Source: Sanguinoderma infundibulare
Taxonomy: Eukaryota; Basidiomycota; Agaricomycetes; Polyporales; Polyporaceae
Length of the DNA stretch: 64,000 bases
NCBI GenBank assembly: GCA_032821775.1
Contig: JAVLRN010000009.1
Span: 62,001 to 126,000, forward strand
Direction: 5' to 3'
The notes under the pieces were generated by a model that saw nothing but the letters and a program-made list of their open reading frames with translations, did not search any database and was not told the DNA's origin. This document shows, piece by piece, positions 1-12,252 of this stretch (position 1 is its first letter; each line of letters opens with the position of its first letter). The position numbers were made by a program, and so were the translations under genes.

Positions 1-376
1 GATCATGATGCGCATACATATAACATGGACACGAGAGTGTGTGAACGAGAGACTTCTAGCTAACAACTACCGGCTTGTGTTTGTGGTGGTGGTGGTGGGG
101 ACGGGAATGCGGGTGGGGGGTGATTATGATATGAAACGGGAGAGAGATGGGAGAGATGAGCTGAACAGATAGCAGAGGAAAGGGAGAGTCGATTAGGGGG
201 ATATGACGAGGACCAGACCTGGTAATCCAATAGTACACACAGCGAAAACATGCAATCCACAGCAGAGACTAACGAACTGCGAAGCATACAAATGGGTCAG
301 CTCAAGCCAGGTCAAAAAGAGCAAAGAGAGGGGGGAAACTCACGAAAAGACAGAGAGCTAGACACCACGCACACTA
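1..376. other. Downstream flank of the ArfGEF-like gene, no gene seen
   Basis: This stretch lies past the stop codon of the minus-strand gene that ends at 377. It holds a short GT-rich run near 80-100 but no splice-supported coding sequence. It is probably the 3' untranslated region plus intergenic DNA. Confidence 0.6.
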
Positions 377-3300
377 TCATGAGGCCGCCCCATTGCCGTT
401 AGCATTCGCGTGGCCGTTTGCTTGGACATTCCCGTTCTCCCCCAGCCCAACCTGCAAATACGCCAGCACGGACGGGATCGAGCTGTTCTGCTGACAGACG
501 ATCTCCAGGTCGTGTCCGCTCCACAAACGTCCGTCCGGTCGCTGCGACGACGACGCGTCCAGCAACCGCGGCCCATCCTCGTCCTCATCCAGCTCCGACT
601 CCAGCTTGCCCGCCCCGTTCTGGCGGTAGAGCTGGCTCCGGGACTTTGAGCGGACATGCGCGGCGGGCACGAGGCGGCGCGAGGCAGACCGCCCAAGGCC
701 GCTCGTCACGCTCCCGCTCCGACTGCGGCCGTTCAGACGTGCCAGGGCCTGGTCGATGGCTGAAGGATAAGGGCCGGAGAAGGACCCATTGGGATCCTCG
801 GAGCTGATCAAGGTGTCCTGAAGAACCTTGAACGCGAGGGCCTCAGCTGCACGACTCGTCGACGGAGAAGGCTGCGCGTTCGAGACGATCTCAATCTGGC
901 GTTTGATCGACACCGTCCATTGGTGTCGGACGAGGGGGTCGTCGGCACTGAACATATACCTGCGCTTGAGACCCGTATGGTTCAGGAACGCAACCTGGAA
1001 GGTATTGCGCATGAACGAACGTTCGACGACCACGGGACTGCTGAGCGGCAAGCCAGAGTACGCCAGAGCATTCGGGCCCGATCTCCACATGATGATCGTC
1101 TTGTTGCCCAACGCGGTCCCGGTGACACGGAAAGAGACCTCGGAAGACTTCGAGAACGTGACCACAGGCGGCTCGAAGATCAAGTCCTGTCCAAACAGTT
1201 GAATGGTCAACTGAGGATCGGGCTGTGATATCCGCAGGATGACGGGCTCGGACTGTATGCGGTAGGTGAGGCGAGGGGGAAGAGGGCGCTTGATGGTGAT
1301 GACAACGTCCGGCCGGCTCGCGACATTGGAAGGGTGGCGGGCCTGGTAGAGCTTTTCCCTCCGGATGGCAGAGTATATCTTATCCAGATGGTCGTCCGAG
1401 ACAAGGCCGCGGGGGTCGAACCGTCTGAAGGCCTCGACAAAGTCGCGCGTAATGACGTTACGCTTGGGGTACCCAGTGATGCCAGGTTCCGACGCGATGT
1501 TGCCGTGCATGACCTCGTTCAGCTGGACGATTGCACGCACGAGTCGGATGGCAAGATCCTTGTCGTACGCGACTATCGCAGCGTTGGCCTCATACCACCT
1601 GCTCGCGAACGAATCGAGCAAGTACTCGAGAGAGCTCGAGTGCCCTGCCGTCGTTCGTGACGGGATGTGGATCGCCTGCAAGAACACGCGGAGCGCCTTG
1701 TCTATGCGAAGCCCGGTGAGCCCGAAGCTGTCAACGAAAGACTTAAGCGCGACTTTTGAGGACCGTCGCGACAGATAGTCCCCAAGCCGTGCTCTGTCCA
1801 AGTCCGTCGCGCGGAAGAGGAGCTGGCCCAACGCAACGTCGTCCCTCGCGCTGCTCTTTCCAAGCAGCCCCGTGATGGCGAGCTCGGGATCCTTCGCAAA
1901 CTGGTTGACGAAGTTCCGAATGACGGGGTGCCTCATGGGATTGGAAGTTGCCGGTGCCTTCGCGCGCGTGTCGTCCCGGTCCCCGTTGAACCTAAGCTCG
2001 CTGAGCTGGACGACGCTCTTGACGATGTATTTCCTGTCCAGGGGACTCGGTTTCGTCGCGTCCAAGAGCGCATCAGCGTCCTGTAAGATGGGCTTGGCAA
2101 TGATGAGGATGTCGTTGAACAGGAAAAGGAAGCGATCCTTGACCGTGTTCGCGTTCGCGACCTGTAGCACGGGCGAAGAGAGGATGAGCTTCCGCGGCGG
2201 ATCATCGATCGCGGAAGGCCAGAGCGAGCTCTTGGACCCGCGCCCGAGAACCTCATCCAGCCGCTCCATGATAATCGCGCCCGCAGAGAGTTCGTTGGGG
2301 GCAGGATCAGGCGAATGGTGCGAAGACGACATCGTGGACGAAAACGACTCGGACGTGGACTGCGTGGGAAAGTCATCCAAGGAAGATTGAGGATCAGGCG
2401 TGGTGGAGGAAGGAGGGTCAGGTGGGGATGGGAATCCAGGGGAAGAGTAATCGGAGAGTACATATGCAGGCGACACTGCTCCACTCGACACGGTCATGTC
2501 CGCGTCCGCTCGAGGTTGCGAGTCCGAAGAGGTATCCAGAGTTTGCGGCGTATCCTTGGGCGTTCCAAACCTGTGTGCACTCGTGACGTTGGTGGGCGTC
2601 CGGGACTTGTCGCTATTGATGTCGTCCCAACTCTGGACCGTGAGTTCGCTGTCTTTGCGTTGCAGCAAGTCCGAAAGAGACGGCTTCTTTCCAATCCGCG
2701 AACGAGGGTCGCCTTGTGGAGGGAGCTGGCCGTTGGTGGCCGTAGGAGTGGAGGGCTGGGACTTGAACAAGCTGAGCCATTTTCTGACACCTTCCCGGTT
2801 CGTTGGCAGCTTGCCGAGGGAACCGGAGTTGCTCGTCGTGGGAGAAATGACAGGAGGCGGAGGCGTGTTGAAGTAGTCCGTTGGCGAACCAGTAGACGGT
2901 GCGGAGGTAGCGGGCTGGGAGTATTTCGCTAATAACCGGCTATCAGATGCCTGATGAGATAACTTGCGTTCTCGACCACCATCCGTGACCTTGGTAGTGC
3001 CCGAGGAGCTCGCTGTGCTGGGGACTTGCTCGAGAGGGAAGGGATATCCATTCGTCGGTGAGGCCACATCAGGCGAAGAGGATGACGGTGTGAGGCCACG
3101 AGCACGTCGTTGCTCCTCTAGCTGCTTGAGGGCCGGGAAAGGGAATAGTTTTGAATCCGCATACTTGAGCAGGTCTGCGGAAGACGCTGGGGGAACTGGT
3201 GACACGCCCCCGGGAGGCGCAGACTGCGGAGCGAGAGAGAGAATAGACGCGGAGGCGGACGTCGATTGCATGAGCGGAGGTTGAGCCTGTTGGATCGCGA

Positions 3301-5739
3301 ATACACCCGCTCCGGGTGATTCCTTCTCCAACTTCAAGCTCGCACCACTCTCCCGACTAACGCTGGAGTCGGTGTTGTACCTCCGTTCCCGCGCACTCAG
3401 GCTATTTGTACGGGAACGACGGCCACTACTGGATCCGCTTCGCGAGAATGCACCCTTCATCTTCTCCCAGGTACTGATGCCTTCTCCCTGTCGTTTTGGT
3501 GTAGACTCTGCCCTAGAGTCCTCGAAGTCCGTGTAATCGGCTGCGACCGACGGCGAGCGGGCAACGGATAGCCGCATTGGGTACGTCGGCGGAGACGGCT
3601 GCGTATCTGTCTGCTGCTGTTCGGCTAGTGCAGTAATGGAAGCCGGCGATGGAGGCACATGGGCTGGGGCAGTCTCGGGAGACGTCTCGACGTCTACTAT
3701 GAGTGGTTTCGGCGCAGACGGACGTTCGTCTTGGGGTGAGAACTCCAGCGAAGACCTCCGTGCGACAGCATCTCCGAAAGACTCGTCCGCTTCGTCTTCC
3801 GCGCCAGGTTCGGCAGCTTCTTCCTCTTCCTCGGGTTCTCCTTCGTCTTCGTCCTCATCCTCCTCCTCGAGCTCCTCGTCGACGGGGGCGCGTTTAGGAA
3901 CTGAGGCAAACCATGAGTTCACCGATACAACAAAATGCGGCACAAAATAACCTGCCGAGGGTTGTTGTAAAGCGACCATAGGAAGAGAGTGGATGGTTTT
4001 ACAGGAATCCGCCGTTACCATTGGCGCGGCGCGATATTGTAAAACCATTCACTCTCATCCTACGATAGTTATACTCCATTCCAGGCGAACCTTTCTGAAA
4101 AATATGAAAACTCACCGAGACCGAGAGCCGAAATCCAACTGGTCTCGCTGTCACGCTCGGAAGCGCTCGTCGCATTAGCCAACCGGCTCCGGCTTCTCTG
4201 CTCCTGCTTGTAAGGCATCTCATCCTCGTCCGGGTACGCAGGCTCTTTGAGTGGGGTCTGGAACGGACTCGCAGGGAACAAGTCCTGCCTGAAGTTCGGG
4301 TTGTGTGATATGAACACCGGCACTGACATCGTGCCGGGAGAGTCGCCAGACGCGTTCGATGGAGCATCCGAGCTGTGGGGAAGACGGGGCCCTGTCGGTG
4401 TACGGTGGGTGCGCGCAGGGGTTGTCGGCAAGTTGGGTGGTCGAGCGGGGGAGATGCGATCAGGAAGGTCATCCTCGTCTTCGATGACAACACCACGATG
4501 GCCGAGCGGCGTCTCGTAGTTGTATGGCGCATTCCCGTCAGGAAGCGGAAGAGGTGACGCCCGCTCGGCCTCGCCATTGGCTCGTCGACTGGCGGAAGAA
4601 GCAGAGCGCGGGGGCTCCGGGGTGTTACGGAAGAACAGAGGAAGGGGGGAAGGGGGCACAAGAGGCGTGTTGGGGGTTGTTGAGGAAGGTTCGCGATCGT
4701 CTCGATCGTCGACCACAGTCGACGCGCGTGATGAGCTACGCCTGTGCGACCGCCGTCTCCGTTTCTTCGCCGTCGTCAATGGGGGAGGCGGTGCCTCCTC
4801 ACCCCCACTCGTCTGGTCCCCGTCGGTCTGGTTGTTGAGACGATTTCCTAGACGGTTGAGTAGCATCCGTCGCGCGGCCATCCTCTCGCCGCCCGCGACC
4901 GTGTTGTTCCTCGTAAGTTTCGAAGGTGTCGGCGATGCCGAAGAAATGAACGTAAGATCAATGGGTTCCGTGCCCCCCGTAAGTTTTGACATGGCCATGG
5001 CCCGCGCAGCTCCCGCACTGTTCGAACGGAAGAGCCCAACGCTCTTCTGTATGTCGTCCAGGGATGGTAGAGGCGTAGACGGACTGGTGCCAGGGTAAAA
5101 GAGAGGTGCGACGGGATTGATGGGGGATCGCAGGAAGCGGGACGCGGGGAAACCAGCAAGATGAGAGGGTATTGGGGATATCAGAGGGGGAGACGGCGGG
5201 GGTTCCTCGCCAGGACCAGAGGTATAGTACTCATCTGCTGAAGAGTCGTTGGCATGGCTGGCAGAGTTGAGGGTAGGAGACTGCTTGGCCATGGCCTTGC
5301 CCTTCATGTCCTTGGAGCCTCGCGATCTCGTCCGGGACCTTGAACGTCGTTTTCGGGATGTCTTTATCGGCTCTCCAGCGGCAGAGGATCCGTTCCGCGC
5401 GCCTTCGCCTTCCTCGATGTCCCCCTCGTCGTTCCGAAGCTCCTCTGTCTCCAGTCCCTCACCAGTCGGCTCGACTTCCGAGGTCGCAACGACGTCCTTG
5501 ACGCTGAGTGCCTCGTTAGCTGAGTCTCCCCCACCGCTCTCCCTCCCATTCCGCCCTCTCTCAACCTCCTCGAGACCGTCTCCAAGCTCCCTCTCGTCTC
5601 CTTGCGAGCGCTCTCCTTCGCTGAAGGCTTCAACGTGCATGGGGGGCCGACGACCATCCTTCATCCGCGGTAGGGAAGCAGCGCGCTTGAGCTTGGCGAC
5701 GGCAGTCGCTCGCTGCTCAGCAGCAGATGAATGGTCCAT
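377..5739 (-). CDS. Sec7/PH-domain ArfGEF-like protein with a degenerate Sec7 active site
   Basis: Two exons (5739-4116 and 3900-377) joined across a 215-nt intron give about 1,715 residues. The GTGAGT donor at 4115 and CAG acceptor at 3901 keep phase 1 and restore one frame. The first ~1,080 residues are low-complexity, rich in Ser, Pro and acidic residues. Then come a PH-like segment (about 1085-1180), a Sec7-like domain (about 1195-1400) and a PH-type C-terminal region (about 1400-1545) ending in the usual Trp helix. Sec7 proteins activate Arf GTPases at Golgi or plasma membranes, and yeast Syt1 has a similar size and order. Here the motif-1 segment that should read PGEAQ reads PSRTTAGH, and motif 2 (LNTDLH) reads LNEVMH, so both catalytic motifs are altered. 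It may be a scaffold rather than an exchange factor. Domain assignment is by eye. Confidence 0.85.
3980..4061. repeat. 82-bp inverted-repeat hairpin inside the ArfGEF-like intron
   Basis: Arms 3980-4003 and 4038-4061 are reverse complements over 24 nt with two mismatches, separated by 34 nt. The hairpin fills over a third of the only intron in this gene and explains why that intron is longer than its neighbours. No clear target-site duplication is visible. It could be a tiny MITE-like insertion or an RNA hairpin. Confidence 0.75.
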
Positions 5740-7756
5740 GTTCCAGCCGGCTCAGGTGCAAAAAGGCGTTCGAATGCACCTCGGAGTCTGTAAGAATGTG
5801 CTGTGAGGACGTGCGTGGCACGGGCGGATCCTTTCGCCGAACCTTGGGTAATTAGGTTGCCCAGCAGCCGCACTGACGAAGGGACGTCGTCAGCGACCTC
5901 TATCGCAGCAAGGACAAGACTCACCAAAGGAAACATAAAGACGATGGTGGTGGTAAAAGAATGAGCCTGTTGGGAATCTGACTGTGACGAAGAGCCGAAT
6001 GTGGCAAGCGTAATTAAAGTGAGTTTTGCTACCCCACTTAACTCTCTCGCTATAGACGCCCACCCCTGCGCTTGTGTCCTCCTCCTTCTCTGTTCCGAGC
6101 CTTGTGCGCATACATCGACTCATCTCTTCTGCGTTATCTTCCGCATCGTCGAGCATCCTCGTCGAATATCTTCAACGCACTATCTTTCTCGTGGCTGGTG
6201 CACAAGTCTGTACTCTTACTGCCTATAGGCCAGGACCTCCCCCTCGGATCGGTGTCCGACCCCTCTTGCGGCGTTGCATCCTTCGGTGTGGCATCGATGC
6301 GCACCTCCTTCGCATCTTCCCTGCAGCGGGATGGGTGAGTGATATGAAGACTCGAGCGCCCCGTGCGTCTGCTGACGGGTGCGTGGGGACAGAAGCATTC
6401 TCCCAGTAAAATGAATTCCTCGGGTGGATTGGTTTCGGTGAGCACGCAGTCAGGCGACCAGCTGCACCGAACCTTTCTCCTGAGGCGAAGTGGCGTTGCT
6501 GCGAAGTCGCTCCTATCTCAGCATACTGTTTTCGGGATCGAAATAATGTTCATCTTTGTAGATGCACGGCGACTTGCGAAGGGTGAATCTCGAAATGCAG
6601 TCTACTCCGAGGAGAACGAGGCGCTTGTAGTGCGTGTTAAGACGTGCTTCTAAGTCGACTTTTCTCCTCCAAGGAACGGCGGTATCAGAAGGCGGGCGGT
6701 GAAAAAAGCAACATCGGGGACAACGGTCACCGCCTGCCCTGCGACTCTGCAGTGGTTTACAATCCGGGTGGACTCGCGACATTGTCACCTGCCCTCGTTC
6801 TTGAGCACTCGAGCATCGTACACAAACCTCAGTAAGTCCTTAGTTGTCAGTTACCGTCCTGTGTCCTGCCCTTCTAGAAGGTCATTGATTAATTTCCTAT
6901 TGTATATAGCGCGGGTTTTGAACGCTGCTTTCGAACGCAGGATGACGGGCATGTGAACTCTACAATTTTCTCTACAGGTACGGCAGGAACTAGGTTTCAT
7001 TGACACTTCTCCGCCTTATCGCCTAATTTATACATTTGCCTGACGCCTGGCCACGTACGTCCGACCTGAAGCAAGAGCCTAGAATTCGGGAACCATTCAA
7101 ACCACCGATGAATGACCGCATGGATTATTGAACATAAAAATGGGACCACTGCGAATCACTCATGCACAACACTCGTCTCTACTCGTCATATCGTCCCGTG
7201 GGGTCTGCAGATTCTACGGCAGCCTGGAGGATGTACCCGTTGAGACTGCCAGCCGTCTGGGGTGTCCTTCAGGCTGAACAGTAAAAGATCTTGCCGTCTG
7301 GAGGCGAATATGGTGAAAATGCGTCCAGAACCAACAGATGATCCACTCGTCCCCAGGCTGGCGAAGACTATCAAGGAAAAGGGTTTGTAAAGAATCGTGA
7401 GTAAAATTCACCGAGTCGTTGGGCTATATTCATAAGGCGAAAGGCCGCTGGAGAGATGGACCTGAAAACCCCGAGTGTTCAATATGTATTCCGTCAGGTC
7501 GGTGACGTCATGCGCGTCCTGGCACCATCACTATCATGGAAGGTAGATGACGACCTATAAGCATGGGACCATGGGATAGTCGTTCGGCTGAACAAAACGA
7601 CGTGGGGATATGGTGATTGCACTTACCTCATTCCCTCGGTACACGACAGGCCTCTAGAACACAACAGCGAGGAGTGAGGTGGGATGTAGGGAGCGGGGTA
7701 GTATAAGATGTAGTATGGTAATAACGACAATATCGACGGGGCAAGTACTTTTGCAT
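5740..7756. other. 2-kb intergenic region, no gene seen
   Basis: This lies between the start of the ArfGEF-like gene and the 3' end of MIA40. Open frames up to about 110 codons occur on both strands, but none shows a recognisable domain or a consistent chain of splice sites. The part next to 5740 must hold the ArfGEF leader; a GTGAGT on the minus strand near 5925 could be a leader intron. Confidence 0.5.
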
Positions 7757-8643
7757 CTAATGTGAAGCAGAGGGTGCAGGTTCGGGCTTCCGAAGCTTGC
7801 TCTTTTGCTCCGCCGGGCGAGACGCTGCTTCCGGACGCTCGGGTGGTGGTGCGTCTACTGGTGTTTTGGGGGATTCAGCACCATCTGGAGAGGGCACTGC
7901 AACCGGAGCGAACTCTTCGTCGTCCTCGTCGTCGCTCATGATGTCTGTGCGGTTCCAGGACGTCCCGTCAGCTCAAACCCTGCTTAGACAACGCGGAACG
8001 CACCATCTCCATAGACGTCAGGATGCTCCCTGAAGCACTCCTGCATGGCCTTGAACTTCTCCACGCAGTCGATGCCCTTCGGGTCCGCCTCGGAGAAGAC
8101 GAAACATGAGAAGGCTTCGCGGAACTGTAGACCGCACGGTCCGTGGGCCATTCCCCCAAGACATGGGCAGTCCCAATTGATCTCGCCCGTCTCAGGGTTG
8201 AACGCACCTCCCTGGGCGGAACCGCCGTCCTCCGCTTCACCTTCGGCCGCCTGGTCACCCTTCTCCTCTCCGTCGTCTTGCGTCTCGCCCGGATGACGCG
8301 ATTCTGAAGGTATTGACGGCTCGTCTTGGGGCGCCGTGGTATGGGAGTGGGAAATTGGTTCGGATGAGGCGGAAGTCTTTGGGGCCTGCGAAGCCCGCTT
8401 GGGAGCTGGAAAGCGTGTTCAGGGAACCAGAGCTGCGTCCCAGACGAGAGCACGGGACGTACCAGACGCGGGGGAGTCCAACGCTATCCTCTGCCCATAC
8501 CAAGAGTTCCAGACGAGGTAGGAGGTCACCACGGCAGAGGCACCGAGCACAGCGCCCAGACGAGCAGGACGCGCCGACGCTGCGTGACGCGACGAGGAGT
8601 GCAGAGAACGTCTGAATGAAGCACTGGCGAAAGCCCGGAACAT
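7757..8643 (-). CDS. MIA40: Mitochondrial intermembrane space import and assembly protein Mia40
   Basis: Three exons (8643-8463, 8405-8004, 7944-7757) with introns of 57 and 59 nt, both phase 1, give 256 residues. Mia40 is the oxidoreductase that folds and traps cysteine-rich proteins in the mitochondrial intermembrane space by disulfide exchange with Erv1. The N-terminus is Arg/Ser-rich and followed by a hydrophobic segment (about residues 27-45), fitting a presequence and inner-membrane anchor. An acidic linker leads to the CHCH core, which holds the redox CPC motif (WDCPCLGG), then GPC, the SCFVF helix and two further cysteines spaced as in the twin CX9C fold. The final exon is an acidic, Pro-rich tail. 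The family match is strong. Confidence 0.95.
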
Positions 8644-8904
8644 TTTGGCAGAGAGCAGAGGGGCGAGGAGAGGTGGTGGACGCGGTCTGTAAGCACAAGA
8701 ATACGCGCGCCCAGTGGGTGTGCCGACCCAGCGAAGTCGCTGACGCAGAGCCAATCCCGACTCGGCAGATTACAAACCGCGCCCTGCGCCCCGTGGGAAG
8801 CCGACACCCACCCAAAATGGCAACGTCGGGAAGCGCATCTCTGTTTGATCAGTACGACGGCAGCCACTAATAACAATCCAACAACTCAAGGGACACTATA
8901 TATT

Positions 8905-10406
8905 TTATCGGTACGTTGCCTGATGCATCATTCTCTCCGCTTCCGGGCTGCCCTCAATAATCACTTTGTGACCAACACCCGCGGGAACGCAGCCTTCCCC
9001 GAAAGCCTCCTCCAACGCCACTTTCGCAACGAATCCAGAACAGTGCATGGGAAGCACATATGTCGGAGACGGCCGAAGCTTATTTGACAGAAAGTCCACG
9101 GTCGGAGGGATGCGGTCGACGAGATCGTTACCAGCGAGGTGCAGTCCGCCAACGACCTAAAGACAACGAAAGAAGCCCAAATATCAGAATGCTGAGCGAG
9201 CGAGTGTCATAGAGACCGTGGATTTGCCATGTAAATCGGGCGAGAGAACTTGTCGACGGCGTCTTTGACGACGTTCACGATACCCGCGTGAGAGCAACTG
9301 GCGAGCAGTGTGGGTGCTGCTGATAAGTATATGCCCGCACAGCAGACGGAAAGTCGCACACGTACGCAGAAAAGATAACGAGCCCCTTCCCGATGACATC
9401 AATCGCAGCGTAGCGTTCATCCATGATATCCTGTCAAACATACCCCATGAGCCAACTGCATCAAGCAACCAAAATAACTTTCGCTTCACCTCCTCCTTCA
9501 CCCACTCCCCCTTCCCATCCCTCTCGAACCAGCGGACCGCTCCCGGAAGCCCACCCTCGAAATGCGTCACCCGCGGTATCTCGCCGCTCACCCACACCGT
9601 ATCACCCGCGACGGCGTGCCCCTCCGCGTGGCTCTCCACCACACCTCCCAGCTCCTCGATCTGCCCAAACTCCGGGTCCGCGGGGATGCGCCCGATGACC
9701 CGCCCGCCCGCCTGGGGCGGCGCGATCCCCCGAGCGATCGGCCGGTCCGGATGCACATCTGCGACGACGCGCGGAGCGTCAGCGTCCGCAGGGACGTGCG
9801 CGTTGCGGTAGCGCAGGAAGGAGAGGAGGCCGCCGCTGTGGTCCGAGTGCCAGTGCGAGAGCACGACGCGGTCGATGCGCTCGATCGGGGGCTTGAGGGC
9901 CTCGATGTTGCGGACGATCGACCGTGAGTCGGGGCCGGTGTCGAAGAGCGTGTAGCGGGGCTCCGTGCCTTCCACCTCGGTTTGCTGTCCAAGTGTTTTT
10001 CGTCAGCAGGCCTGCGATACATGACCACATGCCGGTTAGATTCCTATGGGGCTTACGATCAAAGCCGAGAATCCATGGGCTCCTGTATAGTAAATAATAC
10101 AAGTAGTTCAGCTACCATGTCGTAGAGATCCTTGAGATCGTCACACTAACCACAACAGTAGTTCTCCAGATCAATTATCGGCACGCCTGTGCGAGGATCT
10201 TGTGGGACATCAGGACGTGCCAGTTGCTGAGGTACTTCATGTATGAAGCCGGGTGGGAGTTTTGTCATCCTGCAGGGGTTGCATTCAATGCACGGCATCA
10301 GCATAGGGCGGACTCGGACTGAGCAGTGGACCCACCATTCAATCGTGTTGTCGACCAAGAACGTGATAGTGAGTTTATCGACGGACTTGATCTTCGGGTC
10401 CGCCAT
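8905..10406 (-). CDS. Metallo-beta-lactamase-fold hydrolase, MJ0301-like
   Basis: Seven exons (10406-10336, 10269-10151, 10082-10057, 9984-9490, 9430-9366, 9297-9228, 9156-8905) join in phase to 365 residues. The metal-binding signature SHWHSDHSGG (HxHxDH) is in exon 4. Later exons carry CSHAGIVN and VVGGLHL, typical of the branch related to the archaeal dihydropterin-ribofuranosyl-aminobenzene phosphate synthase group. Fungal members have no firmly known substrate, so only a metal-dependent hydrolase role can be inferred. The sixth intron appears to use a GC donor (9227) with a TAG acceptor (9157), because no GT donor keeps the frame. Exon 3 is only 26 nt. Confidence 0.88.
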
Positions 10407-11097
10407 AGCCAGATCCTTCCAAGGCTGTTGTGGTCAGTACGGGGAGAAATCAAGTCATTTTTGAGTGCTCCCTGGGTTGTACTCCGAGTCCAAACCCCGC
10501 GCGTCACTACGTCAGCCCTTGTCAGTACTGGTCAGCCGATCACGACCCTACAAACAGTTTAGTTTCCTTTGAGGTGTGCAGATCCGCTCGAGACTCATGC
10601 ATGCTGTTATACCAAAGTGCAGCCGCGCTACCTCCTTCGCCAACCACTCACACCACAACCCATTGGGGACATTGAAACAAACGAACCCTTTAATCGCAAA
10701 CACCGGTACCGATATGATGACACCATCTAGCAAGTGGCACGAACCCAACGGGAACACGAACATCACGGCAGCAACGCGCATTAGCACGCCAACAAAAGGT
10801 TGAGAGGAAAGAGAAAAAAGAGTCGAGTCGCGTATAAAGTACACCAGCATAGTATAGGGCTGGCCTATAATACAACCTACTGTCCGTGGTGCCAACAGGT
10901 CTTTGTCATTGGACCGCATCCAACTACACAATGTACAGCCGGACACCGAATCTCCCCGTTGATGCATCAGAGCAAGTTCCAGCAACGTAGTAAGATAACT
11001 AATCGAGAGCGAGAGTCTATTTAGGCGGCTTGCCTGCAGCGCGGACGTCAGTTCAGGTCTTGTTGCCATGGGCCACGCATAGGGCGAGAACACCGAC
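10407..11097. other. Intergenic region, no gene seen
   Basis: This separates the start of the metallo-beta-lactamase-fold gene from the stop of the membrane-protein gene. Long frames here are not supported by splice signals or familiar sequence. It should contain the promoter of the former and the 3' untranslated region of the latter. Confidence 0.5.
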
Positions 11098-12252
11098 TTA
11101 CGCCATTCCACCATACCCCATAGCCGCTCCTGACTCTGCGAGCTTGCGCTGCCTGAAAGCCTGTCTTCGAGTCAGGCGCAGGTTCGTTACGGGTGACACA
11201 AGAGACGACGCTCACCTTGCGGTACTTGGTACGCTCGTACGTGACGAGACCGACAACAATGAGGGCAATAACGGAGATACCAGCGAACACACCCAAACCA
11301 ATGGGCAGGACCTGGAGCTGAGTACCAGGGAGCTGGAACTTTGCGGCGGGGCTGGACGAGGCTGAGTCTGCAGCAGACGTAGCGGTGGTGCTGGCATCGC
11401 CCTCCGCCTGCGCAGACGAAGTAGCGGTCCCGGTCGCAGCGCTGTCGGTCGCAATCGCGCCCGCACCGACGGAGGAAACTCCCCCAGCGGAGACGGCAAC
11501 GCCAGTGGCGGAAGCTGCGGCGGAAGACGCGGTGTCTGTAGCCGCCGCAGTATCCGTAGCCCCAGAAGAGAGAGCCGTTCCGGCCACCGTGCTCGTGCCC
11601 TAACACCCACGTTTGAGACAAGGTGAAAGAGGACGCGGAAAACCAAGACTCACATCAACGCTAATAGCCCCGCCCGCCGATGACGCGGTGGCTGTTGCAG
11701 ACGCAGCCGATTCAGTCGCGGTGGCTGTTGTGGACGCAGCCGTTTCAGTCGCAGTGGCCGCGGCAGACGTGTCCATCACCGTGCTTGTGGCAGTGGCAGA
11801 CGAATCCATCATCGTGGTCGCCGACGCGGAACAGTCTGACGAGCACGAGTTGGAAGAGCCCGAGTTGGATCCGTTATTACCCGAGGAGTTGTTGCCCGCC
11901 ATGGTGACGGTGCACGACTTGGTCTCGCGCACCTCAGGCTCGCCATTGGAACCGGTAATGGGGTCGAGCGTGATCGTGCATGTCTGGACCATCGGGCCCA
12001 CGGCGCTGCGTGACGGACCTGTGGTCAATTATCGGACGCGCAACCACAACGCGCAAGCGGCACTCACGTCTGGATGACGTTCGTCGTCTGGAAGGTGGTG
12101 GACTGCGCCAAATTGTCTCCATCCCGTGCCAGTCGCAAGAACGACGTGCGCTCTGTGCGTTTGTCGGGGATCGCTGGGGCCGCCACGGCGGGACTCGCGA
12201 AGAGCAGGAAGAGGTTGAGAAGAGCGACAGCAGCAGTCTTGGACCCAAGCAT
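11098..12252 (-). CDS. Ser/Thr/Ala-rich single-pass membrane protein
   Basis: Four exons (12252-12068, 12005-11654, 11599-11216, 11160-11098) with introns of 62, 54 and 55 nt give 327 residues. A signal peptide (hydrophobic run LLNLFLLFASPAVAAPA, cleavage near residue 25) starts the protein. A long ectodomain rich in Ser, Thr and Ala follows, with a cysteine-containing patch and Asn/Gly/Ser runs, then one transmembrane helix (VLPIGLGVFAGISVIALIVV) and a short basic cytosolic tail beginning TYERTKYRKAF. This layout suits an O-mannosylated plasma-membrane protein such as a wall sensor of the Mid2/Wsc style, but no sensor domain is recognisable, so that role is only a guess. The stop lies in the last 63-nt exon. 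Confidence 0.82.

Noticed and set aside
9561..9927. Pro/Arg-rich plus-strand frames over the metallo-beta-lactamase-fold gene
   Set aside because: They are antisense to exon 4, which carries the HxHxDH metal site.
10548..11114. 188-codon minus-strand frame between two genes
   Set aside because: It overlaps the end of the membrane-protein gene in another frame and has no domain or splice support.
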